A stretch of 64,000 bases of DNA from Zasmidium citrigriseum (taxonomy: Eukaryota; Ascomycota; Dothideomycetes; Mycosphaerellales; Mycosphaerellaceae), in contig NHNW01000013.1 in the NCBI GenBank assembly GCA_002786025.1, positions 620,001-684,000 on the forward strand. Direction: 5' to 3'. Below the pieces are notes generated by a model that saw only the letters and a program-made list of their open reading frames with translations, ran no database searches and had not been told where the DNA came from. Position numbers and translations under genes: made by a program. Shown here piece after piece: positions 1-8,354 of this stretch (positions within the stretch are counted from its first letter, which is position 1; every line of letters begins with the position of its first letter).

Positions 1-1
1 C

Positions 2-2185
2 ATGAAGGATTTTGCGAAGCAGCCCATGGTATTTGGGGACAGTCAGCCTGACGTGAAGGTTGCTGGAGATGGAACGCCTCTGGTTTGGGACTCTATTAGG
101 AACCACAATCTGCTATTCGAGGTGACTCTGCCTGCATACAAGTTCTTGAGACACGAGGCAAGGACCACCATCACCGCTCTCGGAGATCAACTGTTCGACA
201 GCTTCGACGCAACCTTCATTCTACGAGTCCACGAAACCCTCTACCGCTACGACTCCCTGGTAGAAGTCCCGGAGAAAGCACTCTTTGCTGGACAAGATTC
301 GAGAGAGCGCTCGACTGAGCTTTACAGTGTGCTGAAGCAAGGCTTGGGTGATCGCGCAACGCAGATCAATGTTTTGAGAAAACCTCTGGACGATTGGGCT
401 TTGGGTTCATCACAGCCAAGACAAGGCACCAAGGGTAACGTGTCGATCGGAATCATGGTGAATCCGGATACCGTGAAGCGCACGGTGGACCATGGGCCAT
501 CTGCTGAAACCAAAGCAGAGGCTGCCGCTTTCCGCAAATTCTGGGGCGACAAGTCGGAGCTTCGTCGATTCAAGGATGGAAGCATTCTTGAGAGCTTGGT
601 ATGGGCTTCTCCAGAGAGTGGCATGTCTGTACTTGAGCAGATCGTCCGATATCTCCTCGGTCACCATTTCGGGCTGGTCGCTATGGATGATATCACTTTC
701 TTCGGGGGTGATTTTGCAAAGCTGGTCCGAGGAGCTGGCGATCGGACTCCCTTCGAACCTTTGATGGCGCGATACAAGGAGTTTGAAAACGACATTCGTG
801 GATTGCACGATTTGCCACTTTCTATCAGGCAGATCATGCCGGCGGACCCTCAGCTGCGATTTGCGTCCATCAAAGCACCGCAACACGGCAAGCTTGCACA
901 GCGACCTGTTCCGGCGAATGTGACAATACAATTCGAGGGGTCTTCTCGCTGGCCGGATGATCTCGTCGCCATACAACGCACCAAGATCGCTTTCCTGCTG
1001 AAGATCAATGACCTCATGCAAGACGCTGTAGATAATGTAACGACCCGAATCGGACTGGAGAATGAAGGCCAGGACGTACTGAATCAGGCATACCTTGATG
1101 TGTCGTACGATTCGGAGGCCACATTCAGATTACGCATATACCACGACCGCGAACAGACGCTCTTCGAACGAAAGCTCAAAGACAAGACGGCGGATCCAAA
1201 GTCTCGCGAGATTGCAGCGACTGGCCTGGCGAAATACAAGCGAGACTTTGTGAAGGCTCCAGCTCACACGCAAGCAGTCTCACGGCTCTGTACCCGACAT
1301 GCGGCTTTGAGTGGTGTCATCAGACTTACGAAGAAGTGGTTCGCTTCACACCTGCTGTCGAACCACATCGCAGACGAAGTCATCGAACTGCTCGTAATTC
1401 GAACATTCACGCAGCCATGGCCCTGGCAGACGCCCTCAAGTGTACAAAGTGGTTTCTTGAGAACACTCTTCTGGATCTCTCGATGGGACTGGCGCGCCGA
1501 TCCTCTGATCGTAGACCTGTCAGCGAGCGGCGAGCTCAAGCAGCCAGATGTCCAGGCCATCACGACCAACTTTGAAGCATGGAGGAAACTGGATCCTGCA
1601 ATGAACAGGGTCGCTCTGTTCGCTGCTTCGAATGTGGACCGCGATGGGAACACCTGGACCGATGGCACTCCTGCGAAGGTTGTAGCTGGCCGGATGACTG
1701 CGCTTGCGAAGGCTGCTTGTGCAGAGGTGGCTCAGAAACAGCTCTCACTGGAGGCAGCTTCTCTGTTCTCTTCGCCACTCGAGGATTTCGATTTCGTGCT
1801 CCATCTCAGTTCCGCATTCACTGATGGCAAGACAAAGAAGGCCAGCAATGGCGTTTTCAAGAACCTGGAACTCGAAGCTCTCAACGACACCGACATGATC
1901 GGATACGATCCCATCCGAGAATTTCTGGCCGAGCTGGAGGTGCTGTATGGATCTGCGCTTCTGCTATTCAATGGTGGGACGGAAAGACCTGTCATCGCTG
2001 GGCTGTGGAGTCCGTTGACGGCGAGGAGGAGCTGGAAGGTCAATCTGGCGTTCTCCACGATTCCTGTCAAGGGTAAGGGGGAGGAAGGGGAGGTTCTGGC
2101 TGAGTTGAACAAGCAGGGCGTGCTGGCGGAGATTGCGAGGTTGGGTGGGGATTTGGTTGAGAAGATTGAGGTCAATCGGCATTGA
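2..2185 (+). CDS. UTP22: U3 snoRNP protein Utp22/Nrap, C-terminal part (5' end outside window)
   Basis: Utp22 (Nrap family) is a nucleolar component of the small-subunit processome that binds Rrp7 and acts in early 18S rRNA maturation. About 727 residues are readable in one open frame up to the TGA at 2183-2185. The diagnostic stretch FRKFWGDKSELRRFKDGSI lies near residue 178, and the rest shows the long folded Nrap architecture of nucleotidyltransferase-like and helical modules without obvious catalytic residues. Fungal Utp22 is usually well over 1000 residues, so the N-terminal third should lie left of the window. The ATG at position 2 is therefore probably internal and not the true start. 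No intron is needed in the visible part. Family assignment is firm; catalytic inactivity is family knowledge. Confidence 0.9.
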   Translation: MKDFAKQPMVFGDSQPDVKVAGDGTPLVWDSIRNHNLLFEVTLPAYKFLRHEARTTITALGDQLFDSFDATFILRVHETLYRYDSLVEVPEKALFAGQDSRERSTELYSVLKQGLGDRATQINVLRKPLDDWALGSSQPRQGTKGNVSIGIMVNPDTVKRTVDHGPSAETKAEAAAFRKFWGDKSELRRFKDGSILESLVWASPESGMSVLEQIVRYLLGHHFGLVAMDDITFFGGDFAKLVRGAGDRTPFEPLMARYKEFENDIRGLHDLPLSIRQIMPADPQLRFASIKAPQHGKLAQRPVPANVTIQFEGSSRWPDDLVAIQRTKIAFLLKINDLMQDAVDNVTTRIGLENEGQDVLNQAYLDVSYDSEATFRLRIYHDREQTLFERKLKDKTADPKSREIAATGLAKYKRDFVKAPAHTQAVSRLCTRHAALSGVIRLTKKWFASHLLSNHIADEVIELLVIRTFTQPWPWQTPSSVQSGFLRTLFWISRWDWRADPLIVDLSASGELKQPDVQAITTNFEAWRKLDPAMNRVALFAASNVDRDGNTWTDGTPAKVVAGRMTALAKAACAEVAQKQLSLEAASLFSSPLEDFDFVLHLSSAFTDGKTKKASNGVFKNLELEALNDTDMIGYDPIREFLAELEVLYGSALLLFNGGTERPVIAGLWSPLTARRSWKVNLAFSTIPVKGKGEEGEVLAELNKQGVLAEIARLGGDLVEKIEVNRH

Positions 2186-2366
2186 CAGCCGCTTAGACCG
2201 ACGTCAAGGTAGACATTAGTCCCCGACACCGACACCTGGACATTCCATGTGTGAGAAATCCCTGCCATGTCTGTGCTTTTGAGTTTTCGTTGAAGTCGCG
2301 TTGTCGACGCGCTCGCGTCCACCTCACTTCGTACCACAACCAAACATATCGTTGAAAGTCGCAACC

Positions 2367-3580
2367 ATGTGGCGAAGACACTCAACAACACCGTGGAAGA
2401 AATCTAAGATTCTGAACACCAGGGATGCCTCGAGAGAGCACAGGAACATGTGAGATGTGAGGGCAATTGATCCACAGCAGCTGTATACTCACGCGTCGAC
2501 AGCTCTGACCAGAATGCGGAAAGCTCTCCATTTCTACGTCTACCGGCAGAGGTCCGGAATCGAATATACGAAGAACTTCTAGGATACAAGGTCATTCACA
2601 TCAAAGTGTGTGACACCGAGCGGCGCGGTTCTGAAAGACGGCGTAGCTTGCGGTCCCGCTTTAGCCACACCATTTGCCAAGCTAAACAAACCGAACATGA
2701 AGCATATGAACGCTCGAAAAAGTGCGACTCAGACAGCGGCTGCCTCTGGAACACGATAGCTACGTACAGCGAGAGACACAGCTCTTGCGGTGTTGAAGAA
2801 GCACCCCGTTGGGAGCAGCGCGTTTCTGAGCCGCTAATGCCTCCGGAACCAAGGCACATGTCGGAATACAGAAAGCTGCTTCGACTAAATAGACCGCCTC
2901 ACGTCGAATGGATTCATCTTCGCCCGTCGAACAAACTCAATCTCGGTATGCTTCGAGTCTGCCGGCAAATCCACCGCGAAGCAGCATTGATCCCGTACGA
3001 GATGAATACATTCGCCTCCGAGTCCGGGGATATTTTCGCCGATTTCATTTCGAATGCGCTCGTTGCCCAGCAAAGGGAGGCCATCACCAGCATCCAAATC
3101 TCTGGACGCTTCAGTTCCACTGAACGATTCGACAAGAGTGCGCAGCTCAAGAATGTTCTCTCGCTCAAGAACTTGAACGCCCTCGAGATGACGTTGACAA
3201 TGGATGAAAGCAAACATGATGCAGGATATCCAGAGTTGTTTGGCCTCGGGATGAAGGCTGAGAATGTGCGAGTCCTGGTCACACCTCCGCAAAAACCGAG
3301 GCCTCTGGATGGATCGCCAAATTCCTTCTCATGGAAAGCCTTTCACAGACAGGAATGCAACGCGGCTTGTTCGAAAGCGAAGCGCAGGCGAGGAAGAATT
3401 GAGAGTAAACTTCAGCGTGATAGTGGTATTCGAGCTGAGTATGAGGCAAAAAAGCAACGGGCCAAAGCGCGAGCAAAGCGAAAGAAGTGGGCGGAGAGAG
3501 AAAGAAACGGAGAGCTTTTCAAACGGAAGGGGCACTTCGATCAAGCATCGACCAAACGCCGGAGACTGGACGACGAGTAA
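2367..3580 (+). CDS. LRLPAE-type hypothetical protein, two exons
   Basis: Proposed exons are 2367-2449 and 2503-3580 (386 residues). The 53-nt intron starts GTGAGA and ends GACAG, and joining keeps the frame. The spliced N-terminal region reads SPFLRLPAEVRNRIYEELL, the hallmark of a widespread ascomycete family (the DUF7730/2EXR type, from memory) that resembles an F-box start. A second typical segment, LRVCRQIHREAALIPYE, lies near residue 195. The C-terminal 80 residues are very rich in Lys and Arg and end in a basic patch (TKRRRLDDE), which suggests a nuclear protein. Function is unknown. The gene starts 181 nt after UTP22 on the same strand. Exon 1 (28 residues) is the least certain part; the downstream frame is open and well supported. 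Confidence 0.7.
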
Positions 3581-4171
3581 ATTTTTGGATACAAATATGA
3601 AAGTTTTGGCACCGTTGGCGAAGGACTGCATGGAGACATGTCACGATTCCAACAACATCTCCTCCTCTTTGCTTGCCTCAGGCAGAAGTTGAAGCCATCA
3701 ATACCATGAGCCGCAGTTGCTGTGGAGATTGTGTAACGTTCTCGGTCGCGAGGGAACTTGAGTTGCAGAATTTCCATAGCAAAGGCGAAGAGCTCAGAAT
3801 CTGATGAACGTGCAAAAGATCATGTATGATGCCGTGTCGACAGGCGCTTGTACAGGCAAGACTCCCACTAGAACGGTTCGAGTTGAGAGGCCTGGTGGAC
3901 GGTCAACTCATTACAACGTCAGCCTGTGGATTGCAGGATCGGTGGCATGGCATGCGGCTGTGTGTAGCTGATCGACCCAATGAATTCATGTCGTCGGCCA
4001 CCCATCTTCGAACCCTGACATAGAGTTGGCGTTCGATCGCTACACAAGCACTCCTAGGATGCTGTTCTACAATGTTCAGTTGAGCGCGCCGTATACAAAA
4101 AGGCAGTCGAATTCTCCGCCCCGGAGGACTTTTCCACCTCCTTAGTTCAATTACATCGACGCAACTTGAGA
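3581..4171. other. Intergenic, no gene seen
   Basis: About 590 nt between the LRLPAE-type gene and a small membrane-protein ORF. Only short overlapping frames are present, none with a recognisable domain. An ORF at 3826-4023 has no family features. Confidence 0.5.
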
Positions 4172-4513
4172 ATGTCTACTTCATTCAGTACGATCACCAC
4201 GTCAATAGTCTCTGCGACGGCTTCGGAAAATGGAAACGACAAGTTGAATACGCAAAACGTTATCTTCGGTGTCCTTGCGACAGTTCTTGCGTTCGCGACC
4301 TTGGCCGTTGGCTTGATCTCTGTCCGTCGCAAGCTGGCTCAACGAAACGATAGCCTTGCTGATGCCCAAGCATCTCCGTTGGATAGCATAGAAAGGTTTG
4401 CCGATCATGTCTACAGCCACCGAGTCTTTGTATTGACTTTACGAAGCGGACACTCGATAGTAGATTCTGCAACCTCTCCAACACCATCGACGTGCTTGTC
4501 ACTGGCGGACTGA
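4172..4513 (+). CDS. Small single-pass membrane protein (paralogue of the ORF at 7474-7716)
   Basis: The ATG at 4172 opens a 113-residue frame. A Ser/Thr-rich N-terminus of about 30 residues is followed by one strong hydrophobic segment (VIFGVLATVLAFATLAVGLI, about residues 30-49) and then a basic stop-transfer stretch (RRKLAQR). That pattern fits a type I or tail-proximal single-pass membrane protein. The hydrophobic core is clearly related to that of the minus-strand ORF at 7474-7716 (N-V/I-IFG-x-LAT-x-LAF-x-TL), which supports both as genuine. The C-terminal 60 residues look unconstrained, so an unrecognised intron or an earlier end is possible. No function can be assigned. Confidence 0.45.
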   Translation: MSTSFSTITTSIVSATASENGNDKLNTQNVIFGVLATVLAFATLAVGLISVRRKLAQRNDSLADAQASPLDSIERFADHVYSHRVFVLTLRSGHSIVDSATSPTPSTCLSLAD

Positions 4514-4799
4514 CACCTGTCTGGCCTCCAGAAGACCAGAGGCAAATCCTCATCCCTCGCATGAACTGCCAGAGAATAAGCGCATACGAGCGAGGCCGGG
4601 AAGTGCCTCCGGGCAGCAATGACGTCAAACAGGAGTTCCCTATCTCGAATGATGAGGAATGCAACGAATGATATGCATAACGAAGAAATCACATCAACTT
4701 GATGTTTTTCGCTTGGTCGCAAAACACTTCTACTGATAGCGGAGCATGACTTTTGTGTCGTTTGTTTTATCCTTGCCGATCAAGCATTCCATCCGCGAC

Positions 4800-5660
4800 C
4801 TACAGCTTCGCCCGCATGATACCAGGTCCACTCGCTTCGATCCCGCCTTCGTCGACATCTACAGCCAGATCTTGGCGAATGTCTATTTCTTGACAATCTT
4901 CCGGGCCAACGCCATTGGCATACTGAACAACGACGAAATCGATTGGCTTGTTGCCCAGCACGACCATTGGAGCATGCCAAGTGCCGGGTCCATACGTCAC
5001 GGCCTGATCGCCTCTTGCAATGAATGCTTGTATATTGTCCAGGTCCGGTCCGCCAGGTCCTTTCGGTCGTCTGCCAGGTCCGAGTGTCAAGAAAGAAGGC
5101 GTCGTCGTTGCTTCAAAATCGTTGGTGAATGGATTCGGTCTCGCCCCCAGTAATCTCTCCTTCAATGACTTTCGGTTTGGCTTTGGCTTCTCAGCTGGAT
5201 AAGGCTTATTCCTGTCATCCTCCCTCTCCCTCCTCGAAGCCTTCATCGTCGGTGCAACAATAACCAGATACCTCACATCCTTATCTCCAGGATCCACACC
5301 CATCGGAATAAACGTCTGCGGCGTAAAAGGATGCCTCTCCAACACCCTCACCGGAAACACCTCCCTCCCATCCCTTGCCTCCAACTTCCTCGGCTTGCAA
5401 ACAAACATATTCATCACGGCCTTGGCAGGCTTTCTCGACGGCGCTAGCGTATACCAATTCTCCAAATGACTAACATCAAGCCACTTCGTCGCGGACCCCT
5501 GATTCGCCTCGACCCTCTCCAACTTCCCTCTCCCACCATGCGTCTCCGGATTCTCGACCACCTCCCCAAAAGGCGCAAAATCGATGGGATTAAGAGAACT
5601 TGAAACGCGGATGATCCGGCTCGAGGTAGAGTTCGGCGCTGGTGCCCCGTTCGGAGGCAT
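4800..5660 (-). CDS. DAL3: Ureidoglycolate lyase (AllA/Dal3 family)
   Basis: Predicted to split ureidoglycolate into glyoxylate and urea, the last step of allantoin use in purine catabolism. The 286-residue frame carries the family landmarks in order: an N-terminal FAPFGEVVENP segment, LERHPFTPQTFIPMG near residue 110, a central YLVIVAP strand, and the C-terminal cupin-type core QAFIARGDQAVTYGPGTWH followed by VVVQYANGVGPEDCQE. The His in the GTWHAP motif is a typical active-site residue of the family. A charged insert of about 60 residues between the YLVIVAP strand and the core makes it longer than bacterial AllA. The start at 5660 gives the expected N-terminus. It is divergent from ECO1, and a TATA-like TATTTAAG lies about 180 nt upstream on the minus strand. 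Confidence 0.88.
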   Translation of the reverse strand: MPPNGAPAPNSTSSRIIRVSSSLNPIDFAPFGEVVENPETHGGRGKLERVEANQGSATKWLDVSHLENWYTLAPSRKPAKAVMNMFVCKPRKLEARDGREVFPVRVLERHPFTPQTFIPMGVDPGDKDVRYLVIVAPTMKASRREREDDRNKPYPAEKPKPNRKSLKERLLGARPNPFTNDFEATTTPSFLTLGPGRRPKGPGGPDLDNIQAFIARGDQAVTYGPGTWHAPMVVLGNKPIDFVVVQYANGVGPEDCQEIDIRQDLAVDVDEGGIEASGPGIMRAKL

Positions 5661-5993
5661 ATTGAGATTGATATTTCGGAACGAAAGGTTTCTTGATCTG
5701 CGATTTGAAGCGTGACCACCAGCTGTTGGGGCTTCGAGGAGCGGACGGATGAGTGGATTGGCGTTTGCGGCGCATGGCGAAGGGAGGGAGAGGAAGTGAA
5801 AGGTGAGGTTAGCTCGTGAAATTGCGGGGTGGTGGGGCCACGCTTAAATAGCGCCGATCGGCTGGCGGCGGGAAGGAGCCGCCGGGATTGTTGATAAGCC
5901 GGCGCGTGAGTTTCACTTTGTCGCGTTGGAGCTTGCCTGAGGGAACGAGACGTCAGCTTTCATATATGACACGACCTCCGCCACAATGAGACG
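5661..5993. promoter_or_regulatory. Divergent promoter of ureidoglycolate lyase and ECO1
   Basis: About 330 nt separate the two start codons. The ECO1 side is GC-rich. On the minus strand a TATTTAAG box lies around 5840-5848. No additional gene is supported here; a short minus-strand frame starting at 5775 lies in a different phase from the lyase. Confidence 0.5.
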
Positions 5994-5997
5994 ATGA
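5986..5997 (+). promoter_or_regulatory. Minimal upstream ORF whose stop overlaps the ECO1 start
   Basis: The sequence ATGAGACGATGA encodes Met-Arg-Arg-stop. Its TGA (5995-5997) overlaps the proposed ECO1 ATG (5994-5996) in an ATGA arrangement, so initiation at the first ATG would end on top of the main start codon. This could attenuate translation or allow reinitiation. It is seen in sequence; any effect is inferred and requires that the transcript include this ATG. Confidence 0.5.
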
Positions 5998-7232
5998 CCA
6001 GCGATAAAATGGCAGTCCTTTCTTCTGATACGACTGCGCCTTCTTCGACGCCCTCGCGAGGCGAAGCACTCTTCTCCGACGCGACGACGCGTCCCAGCAC
6101 TCCGCCCTCGAGCCCGCCAGGATTTCCTTGGGAGCGACTGCAGCAGAAACAGGATGCCATCTCGGAGGCCGCGACGACTTCCTCTCCACCGCCACGCAAG
6201 AATGCCTTTGCCGTGTTGGGGAAGCGAAAGCCGCTGCAGGATGTGAGCGATAATGTCCGGCCTAGGAAGTCCGTCAAAGTCGCGAAACCTAAAGATGGAG
6301 CTCCGAAAGGGATGGTTCAGATGCAGATGAGTCTCGGACAGGAGATGCAGAAGAGATGCGCGCAGTGTGGGATGGAGTATACTGCTTCGTCGACGGAGGA
6401 TCGCAAGCTGCATGATAAGTTCCACAAGCAGATTCTTGAAGGCTACGATGTTGGCAAGGACTTTGTGAGCAACACTACGCATTCTGAGAGTCATCCGAGG
6501 CGATTCCAAGGAGTCAAGAATGGCGATACGATCATATTGCTAGATTGCACAGATCCATGGCAGAGGAAAAGGAAGGGGCAGGCAGTGCTAGAAATCGTAC
6601 AGAAAGAGCTCGGCGCTGTTGAGATTCCCGAAAAGCAGATCTGGGACTCGAAAGGCCAGACTGCGGAACATCCGAAATTCAAGGCGTATCTGTACATCCG
6701 CGATACAAAGTGCGTCGGCTTCTTGCTTTCGGAGAGAATCACAGAAGCTTTCGAAGTTGTTAGGCCGAAAGACGTGAACGTCAAACCATCAAAGCCTCCT
6801 GCCGGAAAGACATCAGCATCGGCCGCTCTTCAAGCACGCAAAGACGCTGAAAAGCAAGCCCTCGTGGAAGCCGACAAACACCCAATCGAACTCTCCACAA
6901 CGAAATCGCCAGCTGTCCTGGGCATCTCTCGGATATGGACCTCACCGACACATCGAGGACAAGGAATTGCGAAATGCCTTCTCGACACCGCGCACACCCA
7001 TGATCAAAATTGCTATCGTCTGGCCTTGAGGAAACGTTTGACGGATATGACGAACAAATTCGAAGACATCGCGGAGAGGGAAAGCAAGGTCAACCAGCTG
7101 AAGCGCGTGTTCCAGCCGCGGATAAACAGCAAGAAGAGTCAAGTCGCGTTCAGTCAACCGACAGAAAGTGGAGCCAGGTTGGCCAGGAGGTGGACTGGAA
7201 AGCCATATGGATGGTTAGTCTACGTCGACTAA
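5994..7232 (+). CDS. ECO1: Sister-chromatid cohesion N-acetyltransferase Eco1/ESCO
   Basis: Eco1 acetylates the Smc3 head of cohesin in S phase and so establishes sister-chromatid cohesion in the nucleus. The 412-residue frame has a disordered basic N-terminus, then the C2H2 finger CAQCGMEYTASSTEDRKLH plus H at about residues 118-140. The acetyltransferase core follows, with the acetyl-CoA loop ISRIWTSPTHRGQGIAKCLL (about 316-335) and the family-specific C-terminal motif VAFSQPTESGARLARRW ending in a GWLVYVD strand. Unusually, about 45 charged residues separate the CoA loop from AFSQPTESG, where the family normally has about 15. No clear GT..AG intron explains this, although one in-frame candidate ends at 7129-7130. 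A two-codon uORF overlaps the start. Confidence 0.9.
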   Translation: MTSDKMAVLSSDTTAPSSTPSRGEALFSDATTRPSTPPSSPPGFPWERLQQKQDAISEAATTSSPPPRKNAFAVLGKRKPLQDVSDNVRPRKSVKVAKPKDGAPKGMVQMQMSLGQEMQKRCAQCGMEYTASSTEDRKLHDKFHKQILEGYDVGKDFVSNTTHSESHPRRFQGVKNGDTIILLDCTDPWQRKRKGQAVLEIVQKELGAVEIPEKQIWDSKGQTAEHPKFKAYLYIRDTKCVGFLLSERITEAFEVVRPKDVNVKPSKPPAGKTSASAALQARKDAEKQALVEADKHPIELSTTKSPAVLGISRIWTSPTHRGQGIAKCLLDTAHTHDQNCYRLALRKRLTDMTNKFEDIAERESKVNQLKRVFQPRINSKKSQVAFSQPTESGARLARRWTGKPYGWLVYVD

Positions 7233-7473
7233 GGACGTAAGAGGGTCAATTGATACCACTGATATTGCTCGTGCTATATACCCCATTCGCGGCTGCTGAA
7301 ATGCAACAGACATGTTTCCATTCTCTCAGTCGTTCGCATCAGACACTCCGTTCAAGTCCTTCACAACGTCAATGGCTGGCAAGGATCCATATATCCTTCG
7401 TTGGAGGCCAGCTCGGCGCTGGAAGGTAAATGTCGATGCCTTCTACTGTTGATCAAAGTCAGCTACATCGTAG

Positions 7474-7716
7474 TCAAGATTCAACAGATGCTACACGGAC
7501 CTCATCGTTTACACGACGACGGCGACGATGCTTGAGACAAGCCGACAGCCCAGCCACGACCAGGGTGAGGAAGGCAAGAAGAGTTGCAAGGCTGCCGAAG
7601 ATGATGTTGAGATCGAATGATTCGTCTTCGTTGGTCTCCTTTCCTGCGACGGGAGACGGTAGCTTGAGGGTCGTGGTAGCGAAGAGAGGATGGATAATGG
7701 TCGAGTTGATGTACAT
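7474..7716 (-). CDS. Small single-pass membrane protein (paralogue of the ORF at 4172-4513)
   Basis: The ATG at 7716 gives 80 residues: a Ser/Thr/Pro-rich N-terminal 40, an acidic patch (KETNEDESFD), one hydrophobic segment (IIFGSLATLLAFLTLVVAGL) and a basic tail with five consecutive arginines. The organisation and the hydrophobic core match the plus-strand ORF at 4172, so the two form an inverted pair around the ureidoglycolate lyase and ECO1 genes. It ends about 240 nt after ECO1, tail to tail. Function is unknown; small membrane proteins of this type are often missed by gene finders. Confidence 0.5.
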   Translation of the reverse strand: MYINSTIIHPLFATTTLKLPSPVAGKETNEDESFDLNIIFGSLATLLAFLTLVVAGLSACLKHRRRRRVNDEVRVASVES

Positions 7717-8354
7717 CTTAAGTCGCTGCGGCGTCTCCAACGGAAAGAGGTCGATGTGAGTGAGATGTACTTGAGAAACAACGAAAGCGGCTCGATCCAA
7801 GAGAACTTAAAGCAAAGTAAAAGACAAAGTCACTTGAGAATGAGTGTCTAACAGGAAGAGGAGAATGTTCAAATATGCTGCATACTTGGATATCTGGCGT
7901 TCCGACAAGAGGATTCTACCTAGCGTGCTGCTGTGTTCGAGAATCGAGGCAAGTCATTGGCGAAGGCCAGATGGTGAAAAGGCTTACCACATGATGTATG
8001 GAAATTCAGCAGCGGGCGCAGGACACTTCAATCGACCTCAAGAATAGTCACCAATCGCCAACTTTGCGGGAAATCTTTCCTTCCTTCATTGTCGCCGACT
8101 GGCGGGCACTGATTATTCGTCGGATGTTCTCGTGATGCTCGTGGATTGTGATTCGGAAGGATAACGATTTGACCGGCGGCAAGTGGCTGTCGAATGCTGG
8201 GACTCGTATCGCACAAGCAAATGCTGGTCGCCAACAGCCACTTGCCGTAGCTAACGAGTTGGGGCTTGACACCAGTCTAGCAGTTGTTCAGACGGTCGAC
8301 TGGAGTTTCATGTTGCGAACCATTCACTTCAGCCTTCAGCATATTCGCCACAGT
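7717..8354. other. Intergenic, no gene seen
   Basis: About 640 nt between the start of the small membrane ORF and the 3' end of the arylsulfatase gene. It should hold the membrane ORF's promoter and the sulfatase 3' region. The short plus-strand frames at 7844-8047 and 8148 onward show no conserved features. Confidence 0.45.

Noticed and set aside
5590..5775. 61-codon basic minus-strand frame beginning MRRKRQ as an N-terminal extension of ureidoglycolate lyase
   Set aside because: It is in another phase, and no donor/acceptor pair joins it to the lyase before the conserved FAPFGEVVE block.
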